From NCBI RefSeq assembly GCF_001636695.1, contig NZ_LGEL01000020.1:1-64000 (forward strand): a stretch of 64,000 bases of DNA, written 5' to 3'. Source of the DNA: Pedobacter panaciterrae (GTDB taxonomy: Bacteria; Bacteroidota; Bacteroidia; Sphingobacteriales; Sphingobacteriaceae). Both the position numbers and the translations under genes were made by a program. Below, piece after piece: positions 8,268 to 16,058 of this stretch (position 1 is its first letter; the number at the start of each line of letters is the position of its first letter). The notes beneath the pieces were generated by a model. That model was not told the origin of the DNA. It worked only from the letters and a program-made list of their open reading frames with translations, and did no database searches.

Positions 8268-9383
8268 TTATGATTTAAACGTGAAATCTGGCAAAGGAAT
8301 TATTTCTCCGCCCTTCATTGCAGATTCATGCGCTAAAATACCGACACAGGTAATGTTAGCAGATTCCTGAGCATCTGGATAAGGAGCCCTGTTTTGAACC
8401 AATGCATTTAAAAACTCATTTACCAGATGTGGATGCGAACCTCCATGGCCAGAGCCCTGAATAAATGAAAGATGTTGGTTCTCTTCAGAATCATATACAC
8501 CCGCCCTTGTGAAATGCTGAATTTCTTGAGGAAGAAGATGTGCATAGTCTGGTATCTTAACTTTTTCAGGAGATTCACCCGTATGGATTACACTATCCTC
8601 ATGCTCAACCAATGTCCATTCAAAAGACTTTTTAGAACCATATACATCAAAGCTTTCACGGTATTGCCTGGCTGTATTAAAAAGAGATCTTGTAACCTCT
8701 GCAGATAGGTCTGAATCACGATACTTGATGTGACACGTTTCAATAGCAAATGGAGATCCATATTTTTCAATCAGGTTATCATCAATCTTACCTGAACCAA
8801 AACAAGAGACATACGCCGCCTGTGCTTTTGGCAATGCCAATACAGGGCCAACACAATGCGTAGCATAATGCATTGGTGGCAAGCCTTCCCAATATCCCGG
8901 CCAGCCAGCCATTTCCTGCTGGTGAGATGCCCTTAAAAATTGTATTTTACCTAACTCCCCCTTTTCGTAAAGCTCCTTTACAAATAGAAACTCACGGCTA
9001 TAAATAACCGTTTCCATCATCATATAGGTTAATCCGGTTTCTTTTACCGCTTCAACAATCTGACGGCACTCTTCAACAGAAGTAGCCATTGGCACTGTAC
9101 AAGCCACATGTTTCCCTGCTCTTAAAGCTGCAATAGATTGCTCGGCATGATTTTGTATTGGTGTATTGATGTGAACCGCATCTACATCCGGATCTTTCAA
9201 CAACTCTTCATAACTCGCATACCTTTTCTCGATTCCAAATGCATCTCCTATTTCCTGTAATTTATCCGGATTACGCTGACATATTGCGTACATGTTTGCA
9301 TTTGGGTGTTTTTGATAAATTGGAATGAATTCTGCGCCAAATCCAAGTCCAACAATAGCAATATTTATTTTTTTCTGACTCAT
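8268..9383 (-). CDS. Gfo/Idh/MocA family oxidoreductase, lacking the usual catalytic lysine
   Basis: NAD(P)-type Rossmann oxidoreductase of 371 residues: nucleotide-binding GLGFGAEF at 12-19, a NTPIQNHAEQSIAALRAGKH strand/helix, then a C-terminal alpha/beta domain with ATHCVGPVLAL. In this family the loop after the sixth strand normally reads EKP, with the lysine acting in catalysis. Here it reads TVP (T96-V97-P98), so the classical lysine is absent. It may use another residue or act on a different sugar intermediate. It lies 31 bp downstream of the epimerase in the same operon, pointing to oxidation or keto-sugar interconversion. Confidence 0.88.
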   Translation of the reverse strand: MSQKKINIAIVGLGFGAEFIPIYQKHPNANMYAICQRNPDKLQEIGDAFGIEKRYASYEELLKDPDVDAVHINTPIQNHAEQSIAALRAGKHVACTVPMATSVEECRQIVEAVKETGLTYMMMETVIYSREFLFVKELYEKGELGKIQFLRASHQQEMAGWPGYWEGLPPMHYATHCVGPVLALPKAQAAYVSCFGSGKIDDNLIEKYGSPFAIETCHIKYRDSDLSAEVTRSLFNTARQYRESFDVYGSKKSFEWTLVEHEDSVIHTGESPEKVKIPDYAHLLPQEIQHFTRAGVYDSEENQHLSFIQGSGHGGSHPHLVNEFLNALVQNRAPYPDAQESANITCVGILAHESAMKGGEIIPLPDFTFKS

Positions 9384-9414
9384 ATTATTATTGATACAAT
9401 GTTTATTTGATATG

Positions 9415-10272
9415 TTATTTACTCCAGTTTCTTAAAAACTTAATCCCCTCCTCGGCAAAAATATCCTGACTTGGAGCAAGTGTACGCCAGATACAAACAG
9501 CTCCCGCCAATTCTTTTACCTCCGGCGTAAAACTTTCGATTGAAACTGCGCCCTGGTAGTTTATGGCTTCTATTCCTCTTTTATAAGCATCCCATCGGGT
9601 TTGGCCTGTACCTGGAGTACCTCTATAATTCTCAGAAACCTGTAAATGCAAAAGATTCTTTCCGGCAAGTAAGATTGCCTTTTCGATATCAGGTTCTTCA
9701 ATATTCATATGAAAACCGTCCAGCAATATCTTTGCTGTTGGATGACCGATATCTTTAATCAACCTGACAACATCTTCTGCAGTATTGATTAGATCCGACT
9801 CAAAACGATTTAAAGGTTCAATAGCTAACTCAAGCCCTCTTGCCTGTGCCATATCACCTACTTTATAAAGGTTGGTTGCAGCCCTATCCCACTCTATTTT
9901 TTTCTGCTCAGGCGAGACCAACCTTGCTTTACCTACTGCAGAATACATTGGTCCTGCAAAAAAACCTGCTCCAATTTCATAGGCTATTTCCAGGCAGGAT
10001 TCTATATAATCAAAACTAGTTTTATGATAACTTACATCCTCATTTGTCAGATCTCTGCTGGGACCAAAAGCCCCGCAAATGGCAGGTACCAGATCAAATT
10101 CTTTGAGTGCTTCTTTAACTCTTTTTGTATCAATTAAAGCCGGATCTTCCACTGGTATTTCTACCATATCGTATCCCATTCCTTTAATTTTTGAAAACAA
10201 TTCAATTGTGTCTGTTTTAAATGGCGATGTCCATAGCCAAGTACTAACACCTAACTTAATATTTAAACTCAT
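9415..10272 (-). CDS. Sugar phosphate isomerase/epimerase (TIM barrel)
   Basis: AP-endonuclease-2-like TIM barrel of 285 residues of the tagatose/psicose 3-epimerase type. Motifs include KLGVSTWLWTSPF at the start, MVEIPVEDP, LAIEPLNRFESDLINT (metal-binding Glu), KILLDGFHMNIEE (Asp and His ligands), HLQVSENYRGTPGTGQ, and VSIESF near the end (last Glu ligand). The full metal set seems present, so it should be an active isomerase or epimerase. The neighbouring oxidoreductase and ThuA-domain protein suggest a keto-sugar substrate, which is inference. Confidence 0.9.
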   Translation of the reverse strand: MSLNIKLGVSTWLWTSPFKTDTIELFSKIKGMGYDMVEIPVEDPALIDTKRVKEALKEFDLVPAICGAFGPSRDLTNEDVSYHKTSFDYIESCLEIAYEIGAGFFAGPMYSAVGKARLVSPEQKKIEWDRAATNLYKVGDMAQARGLELAIEPLNRFESDLINTAEDVVRLIKDIGHPTAKILLDGFHMNIEEPDIEKAILLAGKNLLHLQVSENYRGTPGTGQTRWDAYKRGIEAINYQGAVSIESFTPEVKELAGAVCIWRTLAPSQDIFAEEGIKFLRNWSK

Positions 10273-10300
10273 AATGTATCGGCAGATATTTGGTTACTAT

Positions 10301-13300
10301 TTATTTGGTCACTTTCATAACACCATTCATGATGCTCCAATGCCCCGGAAAAGTACACAGGAAAGGATAATCTCCCGGCTTATCAGGCGCAATGAACTGT
10401 AAGGTAACTTTTTCTTCCGGATTCAACAACTTGGTTGAGAACAAAATCTCAGGAATTGCAGGTACATAATTCTTCTCGGCACCATTAGGATCCTTCGCCA
10501 TTTCATCTGCTGCTGCGCCAACTTTTTTAAGTGTCCCTGGTTTAGAGATTACCATATTATGCTGCATAAAATCCGGGTTCTCTAAGTTAATAACCACGGT
10601 TTGTCCTGCTTTTACAGTGAATGAGGTTTTGTTAAACTTCATTACGTGTTCCACAACCTTAATATTAATCACTACCTCATCAGCAGGCTTAGCAGTATGA
10701 TGTTCCTTTTCAGCCGAAACATCTTTATTTTTCACATTTGGAAGAATTTCCTTAACTATCGTTTGAACATATGCCGATGGATTTGAAGCAGTTTTAGACA
10801 TTGCTAAGAATCCCTCATGGTGCAATAATGCTGCAGTATATAATGCCTGTGCAATGTATTTATCCTTTGTGTTATCGGAATCAGCGGCTGCCTCATACAA
10901 AAGATGTCCGAGATGAACTGATGCAGGCATATCTGATATAGCAAGTATTGTTGCCAGGCGTACACGAAGATCCTTATCCTTAAGTACACCGGATTTTTGA
11001 ATTGCCTCAATCATTGCATTATTCTTTGGAAGAGTCTGAATTGCTGCTTTTCTTACTCCGGCAGCAGGATGATTTAATGCCGTCTGCACTACCTTTAAAG
11101 CTTCAGCATTAGATCCATCTAACACGCCTAATCCTTCTAGTGTCCAGATTGCGTTTACAGCAGGCCCGTTTAAGTCTATCTCGTCAACTTTTTGATTGTT
11201 GATGATTTTATAAAGACCAGGTAAAACAGATACATTTTTAGACTCTACCAATAAACGCTGAGCAGTCATTCTCCAAAATAAATTATCATTTTCTAAAGCA
11301 GAAAGTAATCCTTCCGGATTGTCTTTAGACAATTTAATAGGAGTATATGGTTTTGCATTTTTATATTTAATTCTATAGATACGACCACGTACACGATCGC
11401 GTAGTGGATTGATATAGGCATTACCCTCTCCGTTCTCAAACCCACGTGGCGTAGGATTATGCTGAATAATGAAATCGTACCAATCTGCTACCCATACCGC
11501 ACCATCAGGTCCAACTTCAGCATGAACAGGGCCTACCCATTCGTCAGAACTTGCTAAGAAATTCCAGCCATCTTTTTCTACGAAACCTGCACCTTCTTTT
11601 TCAAGTATCGCACTATGAATTACCCTGCCTGTAGGCTCACAAACAAAGGCTGTTCTATTCCAATAGCTTTTAGGGAAATTTCTGGCTGTGTAAAAATTAT
11701 GGCCAGCGGCAGCAGTGAAACCACCGTGTACATCCACTTGTCTTAAATTCGGAAACACTACGTGCATCTCATAATGGCCGTCAATTTTTTGAACTGGCTG
11801 AACATTAGAGCCTGGTAACACTTTACGCATATACTTCTCTGGCATAGAGAAAAATGCGGTATGCGTATTATTAGCCGTTGAAATAAATACATCATTATCT
11901 TCAGTAAAAGCTAATCCCCAGGTGTTATTACTTGTTCTGCCTTTAAAATCCAGACTTTTACCATCCGGAGTAAAGCTATAAACACCCTGACTGAACTTTA
12001 AATTCTGGTTACCAACTTTACCATCAAAACCGGCATATCCTACAACCCCCCACACTTTATTATCAAATCCGTATTTTAAGTTAGAAGGTCCGGCATGGGT
12101 ATCACTTTTACCCCAGCCTGTTATGATATCTTCACGAATATCAGCCTTATCATCGCCGTCAGTGTCTTTTAAGAAAATAAAATTAGGAGCCTGGGCTACT
12201 ATTACCCCACCATTTGCAAACATGATACTGGTAGGGATATTTAAACCATCAGCAAAGATTGTAAACTTATCTGCCTTACCATCTCCATCTGTATCTTCGC
12301 AAATCTTTATTCTGTCGTCACCCTTACCATTTTTATTTCTAATGGTATTTGGATAATCTATTGTTTCTATCACCCAAAGTCTTCCCTTTTCATCCCATGC
12401 CATTGAAATTGGATTAATGATATCAGGCTCTGATGCAAAAAGCTGGATATCAAAATCTACTGGTACCTGCATTCTTTTTTGAGACTCTGCAGCAGTAAAG
12501 GCATGCTGAAATCTTGGTGCCGGGTTACGATTTTCATAATTAGGTATATCTGCATCAGAATATATTCCAACAGGGATTTTATAATCAGCTATTTGCTTCT
12601 GCACTTTATCTCCAAGTGCCCAAACCACACCATTAGTTACAAGCTTTATAAAATCAGGTTGTTTCCATGTGCTATCATTGTGACCGCTGGCTGTATAAAA
12701 CACCCGCCCCTTACCTTGTTTACGGACCCAGGTGTAAGGCTCATGTAAATCGCCTTCTACACGTTCCTGCAAAACCGTCATGTCGGGGTTAAGCTTAGTA
12801 TGAACATAAGTTTCATCCCATGATGAGAAAGGATTAACTCCTTTCATAACGGGGTGATTTTTATTTACCGTTACCGCAGAAAATACACCCGTTTTATGTG
12901 TACTAAACTGTCCGCCAACAGCCTTTATATACCAATCGGAATTTTGAAAGCAGAAAGATGCACAATGAATTGGAATCAATGCTTTTCCTCCTTCCACAAA
13001 ATCCTTAAGGGCCTGTTCTTTATCAGGTGTAATTGTATCATAGTTAGCATAGATAATTATACCGTCGTATTTATTGAGTGTTTCTGTATTTAACAAACTG
13101 GTATCAGTTGTGTAAGAAACATTAACGCCTAATCCGAAAAGAGGACTGATCAGCATTGGAGCGAGTTTTGATGAATTGTGATGTGTACTTTCGTTCCCTA
13201 AAAACAGGACCTCGGCTCTGCGGGGATATTGCTTTTCTGCACTTCCACCAACTACTCTTGTTTTATTTGAACAATACTGAAACAAGACACTACTTAATAC

Positions 13301-13324
13301 GATTAGAAAAATAATCTTTCTCAT
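10301..13324 (-). CDS. ThuA / beta-propeller dehydrogenase-like / HEAT / cupredoxin multidomain protein
   Basis: Exported 1007-residue protein with an N-terminal lipobox-like LFQYCSNK. Domains in order: ThuA-like (about 35-250, with LFLGNESTHHNSSK and VFYTASGHNDSTW); a six-bladed propeller of the PVC-type membrane-bound dehydrogenase family (about 285-660, with ISMAWDEKGRLWVIETIDYP and WVGPVHAEVGPDGAVWVADW); HEAT-like helices (about 665-850); and a C-terminal type I copper domain (about 890-1007) with ligands H (QHNMVI), C990, H995 and M999. Many relatives end in a CxxCH cytochrome domain; here there is no CxxCH and a cupredoxin ends the chain, while a separate cytochrome c closes the operon. 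It is first in the operon, divergent from an AraC regulator. Confidence 0.85.
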   Translation of the reverse strand: MRKIIFLIVLSSVLFQYCSNKTRVVGGSAEKQYPRRAEVLFLGNESTHHNSSKLAPMLISPLFGLGVNVSYTTDTSLLNTETLNKYDGIIIYANYDTITPDKEQALKDFVEGGKALIPIHCASFCFQNSDWYIKAVGGQFSTHKTGVFSAVTVNKNHPVMKGVNPFSSWDETYVHTKLNPDMTVLQERVEGDLHEPYTWVRKQGKGRVFYTASGHNDSTWKQPDFIKLVTNGVVWALGDKVQKQIADYKIPVGIYSDADIPNYENRNPAPRFQHAFTAAESQKRMQVPVDFDIQLFASEPDIINPISMAWDEKGRLWVIETIDYPNTIRNKNGKGDDRIKICEDTDGDGKADKFTIFADGLNIPTSIMFANGGVIVAQAPNFIFLKDTDGDDKADIREDIITGWGKSDTHAGPSNLKYGFDNKVWGVVGYAGFDGKVGNQNLKFSQGVYSFTPDGKSLDFKGRTSNNTWGLAFTEDNDVFISTANNTHTAFFSMPEKYMRKVLPGSNVQPVQKIDGHYEMHVVFPNLRQVDVHGGFTAAAGHNFYTARNFPKSYWNRTAFVCEPTGRVIHSAILEKEGAGFVEKDGWNFLASSDEWVGPVHAEVGPDGAVWVADWYDFIIQHNPTPRGFENGEGNAYINPLRDRVRGRIYRIKYKNAKPYTPIKLSKDNPEGLLSALENDNLFWRMTAQRLLVESKNVSVLPGLYKIINNQKVDEIDLNGPAVNAIWTLEGLGVLDGSNAEALKVVQTALNHPAAGVRKAAIQTLPKNNAMIEAIQKSGVLKDKDLRVRLATILAISDMPASVHLGHLLYEAAADSDNTKDKYIAQALYTAALLHHEGFLAMSKTASNPSAYVQTIVKEILPNVKNKDVSAEKEHHTAKPADEVVINIKVVEHVMKFNKTSFTVKAGQTVVINLENPDFMQHNMVISKPGTLKKVGAAADEMAKDPNGAEKNYVPAIPEILFSTKLLNPEEKVTLQFIAPDKPGDYPFLCTFPGHWSIMNGVMKVTK

Positions 13325-13407
13325 TTGGTCATTCTTATATTTGGAAATACAAATAAGCTACTTTTTATATCATTATTCTATCTAAATATTATCAGTTTTT
13401 GAGTCTA

Positions 13408-13438
13408 TTTTGTCATTAGTCTATTTTTTTATACTTTC
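13408..13438 (+). promoter_or_regulatory. Putative Bacteroidota promoter for the AraC regulator
   Basis: TTTTG at 13408-13412 (-33 like) and TACTTTC at 13432-13438 (close to TAnnTTTG) are separated by 19 bases, inside the normal spacing range. A start site a few bases after the -7 box would leave almost no leader before the ATG at 13446, and would place the longer ORF start (13410) inside the promoter. This supports the 13446 start. Confidence 0.45.
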
Positions 13439-13445
13439 ACATCAG

Positions 13446-14324
13446 ATGAAAAGTATTGTTCAAAAATCAGCCATACCACACTCTAAAATACTGGTAGTTA
13501 AGAGGCTAGAGGAATTAAAATTCGATCCTAACCTTCATTTACACCCTGAATACCAGCTATTTTTGGTACTAAAAGGTAGAGGAACACGCTTTATTGGAGA
13601 TAATATTAAGCCATTTAATCCCGGAGATCTGGTGTTTACAGGACCAAATCTTCCGCACCTATGGAGAAATGATCCCGCTGACACCAAAAAATCATCAAAA
13701 ACTTTGGGTATAGTGATCTATTTCCCTCAGAATTTCCTTGAAGAAATCATCAATTCCAAAGAAGAAATGGAAAATATCCGTTTACTATTTGAAAAAGCAG
13801 GCAGAGGCCTGGAGATTCATGGCAGAACAAATAAAGTGGTAAGTAAAATGATGCAGGAACTCCTTCATTCACAAGGAGTATTGCGATTGATCATTCTGCT
13901 TCAAATTCTAAATACAATAGCAGACTCCACAGATTCTCATCCTATTACCCATGTTAATTATATACCAATAAATAACAAAACAGAATCAGATAGGATGAAT
14001 ACGATCTATAGGTACATTATGAAAAACTTTAGAAGCAAAATAAGCCTGGAAGTTATTGCGGACCTTATAAATATGACCCCAAGTTCATTTAGCAGATACT
14101 TTAAATCCAGAGTAAACAAATCCTTTTCTGATTTTTTAAAAGAGTTAAGAATTGATTACGCACGTAAACTTCTAAATGAGAATAAAATAAGTATCAACAG
14201 TGTGAGCTATGATTCTGGCTATACAACACTTTCCAATTTCAATAAGCAATTCAGAGAAGTAACAGGGAAAACGCCTCTTCAATATAGAAATGAATATCTT
14301 AAAATCAGAACAGAAAGCTTGTAA
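13446..14324 (+). CDS. AraC-family transcriptional regulator (cupin sensor)
   Basis: 292-residue regulator. The N-terminal cupin sensor domain (about 15-90) contains HPEYQLFLVLKGRGTRFIGD and GDLVFTGPNLPHLW. The C-terminal pair of AraC helix-turn-helix motifs (about 190-285) contains ISLEVIADLINMTPSSFSRY and the signature ending ...NKQFREVTGKTPLQYR. It is divergently transcribed from the ThuA/epimerase/oxidoreductase operon, its likely target. I chose 13446 over an in-frame ATG at 13410 because the latter lies in the promoter region. It is a paralogue of the regulator at 23661. Confidence 0.9.
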   Translation: MKSIVQKSAIPHSKILVVKRLEELKFDPNLHLHPEYQLFLVLKGRGTRFIGDNIKPFNPGDLVFTGPNLPHLWRNDPADTKKSSKTLGIVIYFPQNFLEEIINSKEEMENIRLLFEKAGRGLEIHGRTNKVVSKMMQELLHSQGVLRLIILLQILNTIADSTDSHPITHVNYIPINNKTESDRMNTIYRYIMKNFRSKISLEVIADLINMTPSSFSRYFKSRVNKSFSDFLKELRIDYARKLLNENKISINSVSYDSGYTTLSNFNKQFREVTGKTPLQYRNEYLKIRTESL

Positions 14325-14524
14325 AACAAGCATAACTGCACAGCAAAATACCCACTTCTACACTGTGCACTAAATGAACAAATTGAACAAATCCAGACAC
14401 GCCCTCTGTTTTCCTTATAATACAAATGGTTTTCTAGCTAAAAACGCCCATTTCACCTATCTAAGTTAACAAATTGTGCATTTTGAACGGACTTACCTGA
14501 CCATGTTTTTCTCTCTTTTATTAT

Positions 14525-14532
14525 TACTTTCG
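14525..14532 (+). promoter_or_regulatory. Possible -7 box upstream of the bacteriocin-like gene
   Basis: TACTTTCG differs from TAnnTTTG at one position and would give a leader of about 70 bases before the ATG at 14609. No clear -33 element is visible 17-23 bases upstream. The 284-bp gap 14325-14608 otherwise holds only a weak TGCACAG/CTGTGCA inverted repeat (14337-14369). Confidence 0.3.
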
Positions 14533-14608
14533 TTTCAGTGTTGGCCAACATAGGCGTATCCTGAAAAGCCTTTAACGAGTAAGGAATTTAATAATAACAA
14601 CCCCTATT

Positions 14609-14815
14609 ATGAACAAGTTAGAATTAAACAATCTTGGTGTTCAAGAAATGAACACAACTGAAATGACAAAAGTTGAAGGCGGTGGTTTACTTGGTGGTAT
14701 ACTAAATGGTCTTTTGACTTCTGTAGTAGGAACTGTAAACTCTGTTGCAGCTGATACTTCAACTTTCTTAAGCAAAACATTAACTAATGTTTTGAAACTG
14801 GTTTGGAGCCTGTAA
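14609..14815 (+). CDS. Double-glycine leader bacteriocin-like peptide precursor
   Basis: 68-residue precursor with a Bacteroidota-type double-glycine leader: LELNNLGVQEMNTTEMTKVE followed by Gly24-Gly25-Gly26. Cleavage after the Gly run would release about 42 residues that are hydrophobic, rich in Gly, Leu, Val, Thr and Ser, free of cysteine, and end in KLVWSL. It is followed by a HlyD adaptor and a C39-peptidase ABC exporter, the normal machinery for removing such leaders and secreting the peptide. It could be a class II (unmodified) bacteriocin or a signalling peptide. No modification enzyme and no obvious immunity gene are adjacent. Confidence 0.85.
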   Translation: MNKLELNNLGVQEMNTTEMTKVEGGGLLGGILNGLLTSVVGTVNSVAADTSTFLSKTLTNVLKLVWSL

Positions 14816-14829
14816 GAAAACATATCTGT

Positions 14830-14860
14830 AACCGCTATTCTGAATTTCAGAACAGCGGTT
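14830..14860 (+). terminator. Hairpin between precursor gene and exporter genes
   Basis: 13-bp stem with one G-U wobble, arms 14830-14842 and 14848-14860, with a 5-base loop, 14 bases after the precursor stop. It is followed by GCTTTAAT rather than a long T-run, so it is probably a partial terminator or an mRNA-stabilising stem. It would allow abundant precursor mRNA with limited read-through into the exporter genes. Confidence 0.6.
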
Positions 14861-14878
14861 GCTTTAATATCCAGCCAT

Positions 14879-16051
14879 ATGCCTCTGTCTACCTATTCAG
14901 CCGAAACAATTTCAAGCACCTCTCTTGTTTATAGATCCCAAATCAGTAAGTCAACCAAGCTCATTTACCTGATTGCAGTATTTGCAATCCTTGCAACATT
15001 TGCGGCACTACCCTTTATAAAAACTCCAATAAGCGTAAAAAGCTCTGGATTATTACAATCTTCAATAGAAAAAACAGAACTAACAATTCCTGTAAACGGC
15101 CGTCTTACCCTACTTAAACTTACAGACAACAAAAAACTTAAACAAGGTGATACGCTCTTAATCATTGATGGGGCTTTGCCCAAACAACAAGGTGCTTTGG
15201 TACAAAACCGTCAGGGACAAATCGGACAATTCCTGCAGGATATAAATATGCTCTTAATTTATATAAACCGAAACGGATATAGTTATCCGAGCCTGCGCAC
15301 CGGGCAGTACAATGCCTCATGGCAACAGTTTGCACAGGAGCTTGAAAATGCGAGAATAGCAAAAAAACAAGCGGAGAGCACCTTTAACAGATACAACAAG
15401 CTATACCAGAATAAAGTACTTACGGAATCTGAATATGACAAGTATAAATTTGAACTTGAACAGGCAGAATCTGCTTTTTTAATGGTAAGCACAAAATATA
15501 AAACCCAATGGCAAACAGAAGCAAATCAATTGCGAAATGAATTGCGTGAACTGTCTGGTCAGCAGGTAGAAATCAACGAACAAAAAAAGCAATACATATT
15601 AAGAGCTCCTATTGCAGGTTCACTACAAAATTTAGTCGGACTTCAAAAAGGCGCTTATGTTTTTGCAAATCAAAAGATTGGAGAAATCTCTCCCGACACT
15701 AACCTGACTGCCTTTTGCTACATAAAACCAGCTGATATCGGCTTAATAAAAAAAGGACAGGAAGTTCGCTTTCAAATAGATGCTTTTAACTACAACCAAT
15801 GGGGTTTGGCTGAAGGAAAAGTACTCGATATTTCTGATGATATCATCATTATTAACAATAATCAGCCTGTGTTTAAAGTAAAATGTAGCCTGGAGCAGAA
15901 TTATTTAGTCTTAAAAAATGGTTACAAAGGTTATTTAAAAAAGGGTATGAATTTTACTGCCCGATTTACTGTAACCGAAAGAAGTTTATACCAATTACTA
16001 TACGATAAGGTAGATGATTGGGTAAATCCAAATGTTAGCGGGGCGATATGA
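14879..16051 (+). CDS. HlyD-family membrane-fusion adaptor for peptide export
   Basis: 390-residue periplasmic adaptor. A short cytoplasmic N-terminus is followed by one transmembrane helix (about 28-47, YLIAVFAILATFAALPF), a lipoyl-like half domain (VNGRLTLLKLTDNKKLKQGD), a long coiled-coil hairpin (about 125-245), the second half (YILRAPIAGSLQNL) and a beta-barrel end. This is the HlyD architecture found with C39 exporters. It probably links the inner-membrane ABC exporter to a TolC-like outer-membrane channel, which is not encoded here. Its stop lies 7 bp before the chosen exporter start. Confidence 0.88.
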   Translation: MPLSTYSAETISSTSLVYRSQISKSTKLIYLIAVFAILATFAALPFIKTPISVKSSGLLQSSIEKTELTIPVNGRLTLLKLTDNKKLKQGDTLLIIDGALPKQQGALVQNRQGQIGQFLQDINMLLIYINRNGYSYPSLRTGQYNASWQQFAQELENARIAKKQAESTFNRYNKLYQNKVLTESEYDKYKFELEQAESAFLMVSTKYKTQWQTEANQLRNELRELSGQQVEINEQKKQYILRAPIAGSLQNLVGLQKGAYVFANQKIGEISPDTNLTAFCYIKPADIGLIKKGQEVRFQIDAFNYNQWGLAEGKVLDISDDIIIINNNQPVFKVKCSLEQNYLVLKNGYKGYLKKGMNFTARFTVTERSLYQLLYDKVDDWVNPNVSGAI

Positions 16052-16058
16052 GAAGGCT

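Noticed and set aside
12123-12748. Plus-strand open frames inside the ThuA/propeller gene
   Set aside because: They are antisense to a long, motif-rich coding sequence and show no recognisable protein character.
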